Assembly (NCBI GenBank): GCA_030512335.1
Contig: JAULSU010000004.1
Location: 5,208,001-5,272,000, forward strand
Direction of reading: 5' to 3'
DNA length: 64,000 nt
Source: Immersiella caudata
Taxonomy: Eukaryota; Ascomycota; Sordariomycetes; Sordariales; Lasiosphaeriaceae
Below the pieces are notes generated by a model. It had not been told where the DNA came from. It searched no databases and saw only the letters and a list, made by a program, of their open reading frames with translations. This document shows positions 21,664 through 30,773 of this stretch, in pieces (the first letter of the stretch is position 1; every line of letters starts with the position of its first letter). The position numbers and the translations under genes were made by a program.

Positions 21664-23576
21664 ATGTGGACTCAAGTCCGCCGCCTCCTCGGCGTTCAAA
21701 CGCCCCCTATCAAGGATGCCGCGCAACCAAAGGCTGCGAATGACACCACATGCAGTCAACCCAACGAACGGACCGAGGATCAGAATAAGCCCAAGACCGA
21801 AAAAGTTTCGGAGGCCCGAGCATCTACGCATGATGTCGTTGCTCCATCGCAAGGTGGTGTTCCGGAGCAGGTGACAGCCGTCCCAGACATCAAGGCATCC
21901 TCACCGATCAATCTGGACCCCTCGCCGCCCTGGATGTGCAATATTTCGTCGCCCTATGTCGACACGGACAGCGATGCCACGGCAGTGGGCGACCAAAGTC
22001 CGCCCCTGACCCCGACAAGCAGCACTGCGAGCCATCCAGAGCAGAAAAATACGCCTCCAGCCGCTGGGTCACCGGCGCTCAACGTCCAAGGCAACGGCCT
22101 TCTTTGCGGAGGGGAAGGGCCTCCCTCGACACCCCCACCGACCCCTCCGGCGACACCCGAACGCCCACTTTCTACCAAGGTCGGGCCGATCGGTGGGGTC
22201 GCACCTGCTGAAAACAAGAAGCCAGCTACCCCTCAACCGAAGCAGCAGACGCCAGTCCAAACGCCCAAAAAGACCACAAAATCCCAGGGCGCAAAGCGAC
22301 AGCAGTCCTCACCGCAGGGCTCGCCCAAATCGGCAAAGGGAAAGTCGAAACAACAGCAGCAGTCGCCAGCGGCACCAAAGACCCCGACTGAGCAAGTTCC
22401 GCCGAAGAATCCAAGTCCACCGAAAAATGCAACTCCGCCGAGGAAGCCAACCCCGCAAAAGTCAACACCCGAAAAAGCTCAACCCCCGCCAGCAATCGCG
22501 AAGTGCCAGAAACCGCCCAGGTGGATGCGGGTAGTGATAGACCCCGCAAGTCGTGCGTACGTTTACGCCCGTCTCGCCAGCGGTCCGTCGCCTATAGGGA
22601 TCAGTCAAGGCTTTGGTCCCGACCATTTGGTCCTCTGGGCCGACGCCAGCTGGACAGCAGTTGGGAGAAACTACACCGGGCCGCCTAAGTCCATGGGTCT
22701 CGGGGTTGTTTTCAGACGGAGTGAGGAGGATAGGAGCTGCCATCATGTCGGGTCTTATTCGGATGTTTGGTGAGTTTGGCCCCTTTTCCAGTTCCTCTGC
22801 GTTCTCGCGAGGCCTTCCTTTTTGTAAAAGAGTGCACGACAAGATCCACCGGATGTCTTTTTGCGTTTTGATAAAGTCTTCTCTTTTTTTTTTTTGGGGC
22901 ATTCGCAAAACGCCTTTCTACGTTTCAACAACGCCTCTCAGAATCTAACCGAATCTTCACTATAAACAGGCAAGAAAGCGCATACGCCGTCCTCGACACC
23001 TCCGATCCTCGAAAAAACCTCCAACACCCCGAATCGCTAGCCATCGAAGCCGCCCTGGCCGTCGCACTAGACGAGGCCACCTCTCGCAAGAAGCAAAAGA
23101 TCACCAAGGTCACCATCTTTTCTGACGCTCAGGACCAACTCCGTTTGATCCGTGATGCGTCGCCCAGCACCTTTGGCCGCGGGGCTTTTTCTTGGCGAGA
23201 GCTGGATAAGATGGGCGTAGCCGTCGAGCTGCGTTGGACGCCTGGCCATGTCGACTTGGAAGGAAACGAGCGCGCCGATCGCGTGGCAGGCCTGGCTAGG
23301 AGGTATGGGCCGTGCCCGGGGGCGGTTTCTTTGAGCTCAGGCTCTTTGGCTGAGAAAACAACAGGGGAGCCCGCGGTGATGAGACTTTCGGTGCCCGTGT
23401 TGGATATGGTGGATGGGGCGATGAGGGCCGTGAGGGGTATGGGTGGCTCGGACAATCATCTAAAGGCGATGGTGAGCCTGGTGGAGAATGAAATTGGGTG
23501 CAAGATGGCTCGGTTGGCCAAGGAAGAAGGGTGGGTCATTGATCTTGGGAAGGGGGATAAGTTTCCTGGTTGGTAG
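21664..23576 (+). CDS. RNase H-domain protein with long proline-rich N-terminus, 570 aa
   Basis: Two exons, 21664-22769 and 22970-23576, with an unusually long 200-bp intron (GTGAGT...AACAG) that keeps frame (SYSDVW to QESAYAV). Residues 1-285 are Pro/Thr/Gln/Lys-rich (TPPPTPPATPERP, KSKQQQQSPAAP) and probably disordered. Residues about 300-480 form an RNase HI fold with its full acidic set: Asp327 (WADASW), Glu395 (AIEAAL), Asp421 (FSDAQD) and Asp472, plus His462 (GHVDLEGNERAD). It therefore looks catalytically competent for the RNA strand of RNA:DNA hybrids. Such domains are common in non-LTR retrotransposons, but no reverse transcriptase is present. A G15 run begins at the last base of the stop codon. 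Confidence 0.8.
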
Positions 23577-23590
23577 GGGGGGGGGGGGGG
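23576..23590 (+). repeat. G15 homopolymer
   Basis: Fifteen consecutive G residues, starting with the G of the RNase H gene's TAG stop and ending where the broken antiporter begins. It is a possible breakpoint or G-quadruplex-forming tract. Confidence 0.8.
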
Positions 23591-23833
23591 CGTGCCTCCC
23601 CATGATGAGACCGGAGATGTAATCTAGCAAGGCAGTGCTAACGAGGACGGTTCCGACTCTGGTGTGCGGAGTTTTCACTTCTTTTGAGGCGCTAGCCATG
23701 ACGACGGACGTAGTGCCGAGCAACGTTGTAGAGAAAGCGGTACCCACGATGAAGGTTTCCACAAAAGCCTAGAAGAGACTTTGGTCAGTGAAATCCGCAA
23801 AAAATGAAGAAAAACATGAACCAAAAAAAGGGG

Positions 23834-23884
23834 TAACGTACTTGATAAGCGAGTGCGCCAGACAAGCAAGTGCGCCACTTTCCA
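23834..23884. repeat. Left terminal inverted repeat of the pogo relic
   Basis: 51 bp, inverted at 25520-25570 with 49 of 51 matches; both mismatches are A in this copy against G in the other (A/G transitions). Within it a 17-bp unit beginning AAGCGAGTGCGCC occurs about one and three-quarter times in tandem. Confidence 0.85.
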
Positions 23885-24995
23885 CCACCCTACAACAACA
23901 ATCCTCAATTACACAACCACAACACTAGGAAATAACAATAACTGAATCAGAAACAGATGAATCAGACGATTCTGCAGCCTCCTGGCAAGTGCGCGCATTA
24001 TAGCCAGGCTTACCGCACACGCCACAACACTAAATCTTCGTACAAAGGCCCCCTGCACCACCACCACTTTAACGTATTTCCTAAGCCAACTGCTCACCCA
24101 AGGCCTTCTGATCCAGTAAATCCTATGCCTCCTGTACAATAAGTGACCCTCCAAGCCTTACACGCGTTTTTTTAGCCCTCCGTCGCTTACTAAGCCCCTC
24201 ATTGGCCTTTCGTAATACGGAGACCTCCGTACGGAGAAGTGCCACCTCGTGCATCACAGCCATTATACCTTTGGCTAATCGATCCACAGCCATCAACATA
24301 AAGGTTAGTAAGCTGCCCTAATGGTTGGAAATTCGATTTTTAATAAACACTGATTATGAGGTGGCCTCTTAAGGGTTATGTGGCGTTTAGGAGACCCAGG
24401 GTAATGGTGTGGTTAAGCCTGAGGTTAGGGATGTTAGGGTTCAAATACACACATCCAGCTTTAATATTACCCTCTCTGGATCGTATAGTATAAGGCCGGC
24501 GCCAGCAAAACCCCCTTTGATGTTTTTTCTGTGATTGAAGTAAAAAAGGCCGTTTTAAACGTACAGAGAAATTCCAACTTGCTGATATGTGTGATGTTCA
24601 TCCGTATCAACTGCTCAATTTCATAGCCGTACGCTTTCTTCAGCGGCCTAAAACAACCAACATCTAATAGCTGAAGTAGGTGTGAGGAGTATAGAGGTAT
24701 ACACAGTGTAATAATATTATATACCTAGCAGTAAGCCTCGAATTCTTCGGAGTAGTGGCTCTTATAGCCGTTAAGGATTAAAAGCCGATATTTGCCCTTT
24801 GTATAAGATGGTGTGTGTAAATCGAAATACCGAATCTAATCTATGCCTTTCTCATTCGTAGTCCAGCCATTATCGGTTGTTACAATACACCAGGTAGCCG
24901 GAAAGTTACATTCTTAATACCAATTAGCAAGGTGGTATTACGCAGCCAAGATAATAAATGGTGGGATAGCCCAGCCTTAAGAATTCACCCCTTAG

Positions 24996-25479
24996 TGTGA
25001 CGACCTGCGGGCCACCCTTGTAGGCCGGAACGGACCGACGTGTCCCCGCAGGCGCCACCGTATGGAATACAGTAAGAAGCGATCCACCGCACTGTGTGAT
25101 CACTCCGCTCAACGCTAAAACAAGTGATCACAATGAGCGGTGGGACTGTGATCACTCTGCTCATCAGGAATCACGATGAGCAGGTTGATCAAAGGTACAA
25201 GTTACTTCCTGTTTAATTAGTATAGATAGCTATCATCGTACCCACGATGGCGGGAGGAACCTTCTGTTCCTCACGCAAGTATTCGCTCGTCAATTGAACC
25301 AACTTCGATTGTGTCCTACTGCATCAACACTTAGGGTGTTGCTCTGGCTTATAGTGACATACGACCATTTGACCAGTGAACCCCGTCTGTAAGGACTTGC
25401 CTCTGTACTACTCCTCTCTGCCCCACCCTGTCTATCCAGCGACCCTGCCGACCGTTGTCGACAGGTAGAGGTCGTAACA
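24996..25479. mobile_element. Solo LTR of a retrotransposon, ~484 bp, inside the pogo relic
   Basis: It begins TGTGACGACCT and ends AGGTCGTAACA, imperfect inverted ends that open with TG and close with CA. GC content and texture differ from the transposase on the left. No gag or pol follows, so it is a solo LTR left by recombination. Flanking 5-mers do not match (CTTAG and TAGAG), and the N-terminal half of the transposase is missing here. That suggests a deletion or exchange after insertion. Confidence 0.7.
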
Positions 25480-25519
25480 TAGAGGAATTTGGTGTTTTAT
25501 GCAAAAGCAGGGTGTCGCG

Positions 25520-25570
25520 TGGAAAGTGGCGCACTCGCTTGTCTGGCGCACTCGCTTATCAAGCACGTTA
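25520..25570. repeat. Right terminal inverted repeat of the pogo relic
   Basis: Inverted partner of 23834-23884, with the same internal 17-bp direct sub-repeat (two GGCGCACTCGCTT units). The outer TA is shared by both ends, as expected for the TA target-site duplication of Tc1/mariner/pogo elements. Confidence 0.85.
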
Positions 25571-26078
25571 TGCTCACCAAAGTGAAACCCAAGGTAGAGT
25601 AAGAGATGTCAGAGTGATATTGGAGTCAAGACGCCCAGTGTTGCAGCGCAGAGGCTGGTGACGAGGTCGCTTGTGGAGGTCGGATCGCACGGAGTCCACC
25701 TGGCAGTTGAGAGTTAGCCTTGTTCGAACGCTAAGGTGAAAGTTGGTAGAGCAGTACCTTTAAATATGATGAGAATGATGTCAAGGTAGCCGAGACTGAC
25801 AAACGTCTCCTGCTAGGCCATATCCACGATATTTCCCACAGGCAAGCCGTACAGCATGCCGACCGGGATTTGGCCGATGAGCCCCGCCTTGAAGGTCGTG
25901 TCGGACAGCCATTCTGCAAGAGAGACGAGAAACAAAAACGAGATCAGAGTCAGAAGGCTGACAACTAGCTGCTGTTAGCACCCTCCTTCTCTAGGACTTA
26001 GTGGTCAATCACGAGATGCGCACTTGAAGGCTCGCTATATCGGAGAAAGCCGTCGGGATTGTATTGCGTTGCACTCAT

Positions 26079-26843
26079 AAGTGTATGTGGGTGCCTTGCG
26101 TTGAGATTCGTTCATGTCAACAAAGTTTTGGTCATTTGGAGCTGCGGTGTCTTGGCGATATATATCAAAGGCCGAAATATCCCTGTTCGAGGCCATCGAG
26201 GAGGATTCGAAGAGGTCGAGGCCGCGAGCCGCTCAGGTTTTCCGATAAGGCCATGATTTGCCTTCAGACACGCCACATCATGCTCGCACGTGTTGGCGGC
26301 CTGACCTAGGCCAGGCTGGAGAGGAAGTGATGGTGCAGGCTCCTTCCCTACCAGAAGTGCGTGGTGGATCACGCATTCATCGGATGAGAGGCAACTCTGG
26401 GCTAGCGCCATGCTTAGCGCCTTGGCATGCAAACAGTCCAACGGAAACACCCGTTGGCCTCCCGTCCTTTGCCGACGTTAAGAGGCTAGCTTTGGGGCAG
26501 CCCTTGTTCCGAGAGCCGTATGGGGTACCAACCAGATCTACAAATATTCTGCCTCAAAGATCGGGTAACGCAATCATCGTGATATTAACCCTTACTAATG
26601 CACCTCGTACTGGAAACAACTACTACCTACCTATCCATTAGGTACGCAAGAATCCAGAACAAACATTCCGTCCAGACCACCCCTTCAACTTGAAACCCTC
26701 GAGCGCGAATGACCACCAGACAACGAACAGACATAACTTGGAAAACAAAGAGACTTAGGAACTAAACCAACTCTAGCCAGAGTTGCACATCATTTGCAGC
26801 GAATGCGAGGGACACCAAATGTCGCAGCAGACAGCACATGCGT
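26079..26843. other. Intergenic, 0.77 kb
   Basis: 5' flank of the broken antiporter. Open frames (for example 26112-26450 minus) show no known motif. Confidence 0.35.
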
Positions 26844-27099
26844 TTACTCAAGTCCATCAGCCTATGTCGACACTGTTAGCACCTATCATGACCAGTTTGC
26901 TTGCTAGGGGGAGGTTTCGGATACTCACACAACACATGGCGCACGGTGCGCCATTCACGTACACCCAGTTTTGACAGTTATGCGTGAGGAAGTTCTTGCA
27001 ATGGTACGTGTAGAACCCACCGCTTTGGTGTCCAAGAGTCATCAATCCTCCAGCCTCAGATCGACTGTTCTGAGGGGCAGAGCCCTGGGATTGACACAT
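26844..27099 (-). CDS. Small cysteine-rich protein, 62 aa, unknown family
   Basis: Exon 1 is 26929-27099 and exon 2 is 26844-26861. The 67-bp intron (GTGAGT donor, GCTAACA branch, ACATAG acceptor) joins ...NGAPCAMCC to ADGLE-stop in frame. The protein has cysteines at 2, 34, 42, 53, 56 and 57 in a core of aromatic and polar residues (GGFYTYHCKNFLTHNCQNWV). There is no signal peptide or membrane segment, so a small intracellular or unconventionally released protein is likely. A TATA box lies about 150 bp upstream. The clean splicing and promoter argue for a real gene, although it is too short for a family assignment. Confidence 0.65.
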
Positions 27100-27244
27100 A
27101 TTTTCGCTCTCTGGAATTTGGGGAGTTGTTAAAGTCAGGGGTTTCCGCGGGGGTCTTTGAAGTTGAGAGAACTGATGGCTTGGGTTGTCCGAGTGGCGAT
27201 GGAATCAGGGTGGTTCCGATTCCACTTCCTTCGAGTAAAGATGG

Positions 27245-27252
27245 CTTTTATA
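27245..27252 (-). promoter_or_regulatory. TATA box of the 62-aa cysteine-rich gene
   Basis: TATAAAAG on the minus strand, 146-153 bp upstream of ATG 27099. Confidence 0.5.
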
Positions 27253-28020
27253 GTCCAAATCTGCGATGCACGCCCTATCATCCAGCATCCTTCTGGCCCG
27301 AAGGCGGTCATCAGCAGGACATGTCAGGCTGAAGAATGATGTCGAGTTGGCGACGTATCCTGTTGTTATTCCTATATCTTGCACTTTGTTCCTGTAAAAC
27401 AGCCAGATTCCCATGACCGCATAGTTCTTTGATCCCATAGCACGTTCTAATTTCTCGAGACTCGCCCTAGGTCCAACAAGGTCCAAATTCTGTTGCTGCT
27501 CTGTCCCGGGCCCTGCTCCAGACTCAATCATATGGACAAGTTCCGGTGCTTCGCCCTCTGAGCTACGCGCAAACACTTTGCCGCAGCATCTCGATACTGC
27601 AAACCACTTGAACCCCCCTGGAACGAGAAGGTGTCTTCCAGCAGCATCAGCATCCGATAGGATGCTAACTGATCACGCGTACTTTCTGCAGGTTGCGGTG
27701 TGGATGCAGTACATCCGAGTGAAAGAATACGAATGTCTGATAATTAGCAGCATAAACCTCACTTCACTCACCCCCAATGCCCCTTTTCACAAAACCACTC
27801 ACTTATCCCTCCTCTTATCATCATTCCCCTATTCTCAACACACACTCACATTCACCTATTAAAAGCCCAATCATACCATTCCCCCCATCCCTACCCCCTC
27901 ACCCATACCACCCACCAGGTCATCCCTCCACCCCTACCACCCCCTCCGATTCCGCTCCCGAACCACGAACACCACATTCTCCCAATACCAAGCCGCCTCC
28001 TTCTCCGCAACATCTTCCTC
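27253..28020. other. Intergenic, 0.77 kb
   Basis: The minus frame at 27205-27576 is open for 123 codons but overlaps the TATA box of the small gene and has no motif. The 27780-27960 stretch is CA/CT-rich and simple. Nothing else seen. Confidence 0.35.
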
Positions 28021-28197
28021 CTAGGCCTCCTTGCAGGCGCGCCGGTGGCAGGGCTCATCGTACCACTTGACCTCGAGACTCCTTTCGCAGTCACGCTCGT
28101 TGCAAAAAAGGCGCCGAGTTCGCACGGCTCCCATTCGGTGCGGCGGGTGTTGCGGCCGCAACCAGGGGCGGACTTCGTAGATGATGCACAATTTTGG
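28021..28197 (-). pseudogene. Decayed small cysteine-rich gene (~57 codons)
   Basis: Three overlapping frames together give one plausible small protein. CIIYEVRP appears at the beginning, CGRNTRRTEWEPCELGAFF in a second frame, and CNERDCERSLEVKWYDEPC then HRRACKEA-stop back in the first. The changes fall at a C4 run near 28170 and a T6 run near 28105. The position expected for a start reads AATTGTGC rather than an ATG before TGC. A TATA box lies about 230 bp upstream. It is either a dead member of the small Cys-rich class found at 26844 or a place where homopolymer lengths were mis-assembled. Confidence 0.45.
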
Positions 28198-28421
28198 TGG
28201 TTTGGTGTGGTTTTGAGTGTGACGAGTGTGGGATGTTGTTCTTAGACGCTGGGACGATGTGCTTGATGGGGGATGACCTGAGAGAGGTGAAGGTGCCGAA
28301 GATGTTTGGTTCTTGTGGATGAATGCAGATGCTGTTGCAGAGATGACTGTTTGTTTACGTTTGTTGGTGGGTGATGTTGAAAGATGGGAGTACAGTTTCC
28401 AATTGTGGCACAAGAAAGGGG

Positions 28422-28429
28422 ATTTTATA
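28422..28429 (-). promoter_or_regulatory. TATA box upstream of the decayed cysteine-rich gene
   Basis: TATAAAAT on the minus strand, followed by an A/C-rich leader (ACCACACCAAACCACC) up to the damaged start near 28197. Confidence 0.4.
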
Positions 28430-29023
28430 TCCTTGATCGAAGAGCTCGCTTGCGGTTTTCCTGCCAGCAGCTCTGCAACCGCAAGTGTTTGTCATCTCCA
28501 CTGTGGGATAGACGAGTTGCACGAGACCGTTTTAAGTTGGAGGTGCACGAGCCATCGACTTGCCGAGGTTTACTATGGTATCGTGCAAAAAGAAAATAAC
28601 CCTGTCAGGTATTTTCAAACTGGCCCACCAGAGGTTTTTCCGGCTTCAAGGACGCTTTTCTGCTCTGTGCGGCCCTGGCGCAAACCCCTGCTATACCAGT
28701 CCGGGGCGTTCTTTTTACCCTCCATACCATAGTAAGTGTGACCCCCTGGTTGGGGATGACCTCACCTTATCGTCTCGTGCGGTATAGGCCCGAGGCTCGG
28801 TCCTGGATGCTGACCAGGGCGATTAGTGGGGGGTATCACAACGGCGTAGTGTTCGGATGATGGAAGAGCCTTCCTTCGGCACCGACAAGAATGATGAGAT
28901 CAGATCCACCTCTTGCCACTAGATGCGAAACTGCTAGAATATTCAAGAGTGTCAAAGGCGGCTTCTCTCCGCGCGACGCCACGAGAACCAAGGCTGCAAG
29001 GCTGTCCAAAACTGCGAGTATAT
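28430..29023. other. Intergenic, 0.59 kb
   Basis: No gene, RNA or repeat recognised. Confidence 0.4.
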
Positions 29024-30085
29024 TCAAGAAGAACCCTTGCCCGTCTCTTCCGCTTCATACATCGTCCTGCTTTCCCCCGTCCCATCATGAAGGCTCATGC
29101 GTCCCACCGTTGTTCGCTCCACATAGTACTGGATATCAGCCGTCTGCATCTTCGGCGACAAGATAATACCGCACCGCCCCAACGCCCGCTCAATCGGCCC
29201 CTTGAGGGCAGGACTGCACGCGCCAAACACTGCGATGAATTGCTCGGCCACGGTCCAAGTTCCGATGCTCACAGCCATGGCCCACGAGTCCAGTTCCTCG
29301 GGCGGTAGCTCTGGATTCCACTGCGACACCACCACCGCCTTGGCCACGCTCGCGCTGCTAGCAAGCAAGCCAACGCCGGTCAGACAGCACACCAGGATAC
29401 GCTCCGGCAATGGTCTTCGTAGCCGCCGCAGCACGGCCACCAGGGGCGACACCGAAAGCGCCACGTCCGTGGTGATGTTGATCACACTGCCCGTGAGGGA
29501 GAAGATGAGATCCGTACGTGAAGTATAGCAAGTCGCCGAAGGCGTCGACAGATCCCACGCCGCCACCAGCGGGCGACATTTGGTGAAGCTATAGACCATA
29601 TTCGCAGCGAAGTAGACCAGCTGAAGGACGACGAGGGCAACGAGCATCGGGCACCACCAACGGGTGGTGTACGAGACGGGATGGAACCGATTCAGCAGCG
29701 TCAAGGTGACCGAAATCTTGATGCACGTCATCGAGATGACCCAGACAGGTATGGCGAGGTAGGCGAGCATGATGGCCCGCGTGGCTGTTCCGAACGTGAT
29801 TATTCGCGGTGTGGGGAACATTTCGAAGCAGAGGAGTGTGAAGTCTGCGAGCGAGAAGAGGAAGCCCAACGCGACGAGCGCATCGTCCCATCCCACGCGC
29901 CAAACTGGCCATGTTCGTACGTAGAGGCGGGAAGAGAAGGCGACGAGGGTGAGCGCGAGGAGAGGCGCCATGACGCCATAGTGAATGCGCGCGAGGTAGG
30001 CGGCCCGGTCCGAGATGGGGAGGAAGGGTATGTCGAAGGGGATCGGTGGGGGAGAGGTAGCATTTGTGGCGGCCGGGTCGCCCAT
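29024..30085 (-). CDS. Rhodopsin-domain (Pth11-like) integral membrane protein, 353 aa
   Basis: The start is ATG 30085 (MGDPAATNATSP). The 10 codons upstream in frame open only from a GTG. Seven hydrophobic helices are visible, beginning HYGVMAPLLALTLVAFSSRL and WDDALVALGFLFSLADF. The fungal rhodopsin-domain signature follows: MTCIKISVTLTLLNRF, CRPLVAAWD with the characteristic CxPxxxxW, and the EQFIAVFGACSPALKGP end. These proteins resemble Pth11-type receptors that sense surface or nutrient cues, but most lack a CFEM domain and are uncharacterised, as here. The tail (residues 320-353) is polar. No intron. Confidence 0.85.
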   Translation of the reverse strand: MGDPAATNATSPPPIPFDIPFLPISDRAAYLARIHYGVMAPLLALTLVAFSSRLYVRTWPVWRVGWDDALVALGFLFSLADFTLLCFEMFPTPRIITFGTATRAIMLAYLAIPVWVISMTCIKISVTLTLLNRFHPVSYTTRWWCPMLVALVVLQLVYFAANMVYSFTKCRPLVAAWDLSTPSATCYTSRTDLIFSLTGSVINITTDVALSVSPLVAVLRRLRRPLPERILVCCLTGVGLLASSASVAKAVVVSQWNPELPPEELDSWAMAVSIGTWTVAEQFIAVFGACSPALKGPIERALGRCGIILSPKMQTADIQYYVERTTVGRMSLHDGTGESRTMYEAEETGKGSS

Positions 30086-30773
30086 CTGACAGATAGAAGC
30101 ACTGGAGAGGGACACTGGGAACGGGGATCGAAGTCAGATACCGCGGGTGTGGGGTTCTTTTTCAAGAAGACCCCTGGGCCTTGCAGCCCGGGCAAGCGTT
30201 TCCTTGGCCGATTGCGCATCCCCGCTGCTTTTGGTATGCCGCTCTCCTCGCGGTCGACGAAATCAGTTCGCTCCCGCACAGACGCGGCCTTTCTGGGATA
30301 GCAGCGCTGTGAGCAGCGTTCGCGGTTGGGCGCCACGTTGGAGACAAGCTTGCGCTTGGTCTGGGGAGATTTCGCAAAGACAGCGGGGCGCCAAAGATTG
30401 GTTGACGTGGTCGGCGGCTTGCAGGTTCCTTCCACACTCTGCAGCACCTGAGGGCCGTGCGGAGCTTTCGAACATGACGCAGCCCCAATCACACGCTGAG
30501 GGAAAGAGCTAAGGTCAAAACGACGGAGCTTCCCGCTTCCCTTTACCTGGTAACTGCGCAGCTGGAAATCAGGAACATCGCACCTTGGCGCTGCGGAACC
30601 GGCCAATCGCAGGATCTGCCAAGATGCGGTTTAAAAAGTCGTGGTCGGTTCGAGAGGATCACGTTCAGGTGGCCCATGGCGCTTTCAAAGGAAGAATCTG
30701 AACTGAATCTATCGCCGGCTACCCAGACAATCTTCACCTTCCTCTCCAATCGGCTGCAATACCACCCATGGAC
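30086..30773. other. Intergenic, 0.69 kb
   Basis: 5' flank of the receptor and 3' flank of the aminopeptidase. Nothing recognised. Confidence 0.4.

Larger units (their letters stand above)
23834..25570 (-). mobile_element. Pogo/Fot-type DNA transposon relic, ~1.74 kb, inserted at TA
   Basis: It is bounded by 51-bp inverted ends, each including a flanking TA (23834-23835 and 25569-25570). The transposase is read on the minus strand from about 24980 down to the stop at 23935. Recognisable blocks are the DDE-region text NGWTTNEKGID, KYRLLILNGYKSH, NIITLC and LLQLLDVGCFRPLKKAYG, then IKGGF-GAGL-type text, VALLRTEVSVLRKANEGLSK, and a C-terminal zinc knuckle CGVCGKPGYNARTC. Several stops and frame changes are present, and it is AT-rich. 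The N-terminal HTH half is missing where the LTR sits. It cannot be autonomous. Confidence 0.8.
23591..26078 (-). pseudogene. Na+/H+ antiporter gene, truncated and interrupted by a transposon
   Basis: Exon 1 starts at ATG 26078 (MSATQYNPDGFLRYSEPSSA). A 44-bp intron (GTGATT...GCTAACAGCAG) leads to LLVVSLLTLISFLFLVSLAE and TTFKAGLIGQIPVGMLYGLP, the first helices of fungal cation/H+ antiporters. TAG at 25813-25815 replaces the residue before QETFVSLGY. Another intron and a frameshift precede TSLCAATLGVLTPISL. The gene then enters an intron (donor 25577, acceptor 23769) that contains the pogo element. Beyond it come AFVETFIVGTAFSTTLLGTT and TRVGTVLVSTALLDYISGLI; the frame is then lost at the G-run, leaving well under half of the family's transmembrane core. 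Dead gene. Confidence 0.75.

Noticed and set aside
23831..23884. Antiporter reading through the left inverted repeat (GALACLSGALAYQ) with GTACGT as intron donor
   Set aside because: That text lies inside the 51-bp inverted repeat also present at 25520-25570, so it is transposon end sequence, not antiporter.
27205..27576. 123-codon minus-strand ORF
   Set aside because: Overlaps the TATA box and leader of the 62-aa gene and shows no domain or splice support.
29681..30301. 206-codon plus-strand ORF rich in Glu and Arg
   Set aside because: Antisense of the rhodopsin-domain gene; no motif.
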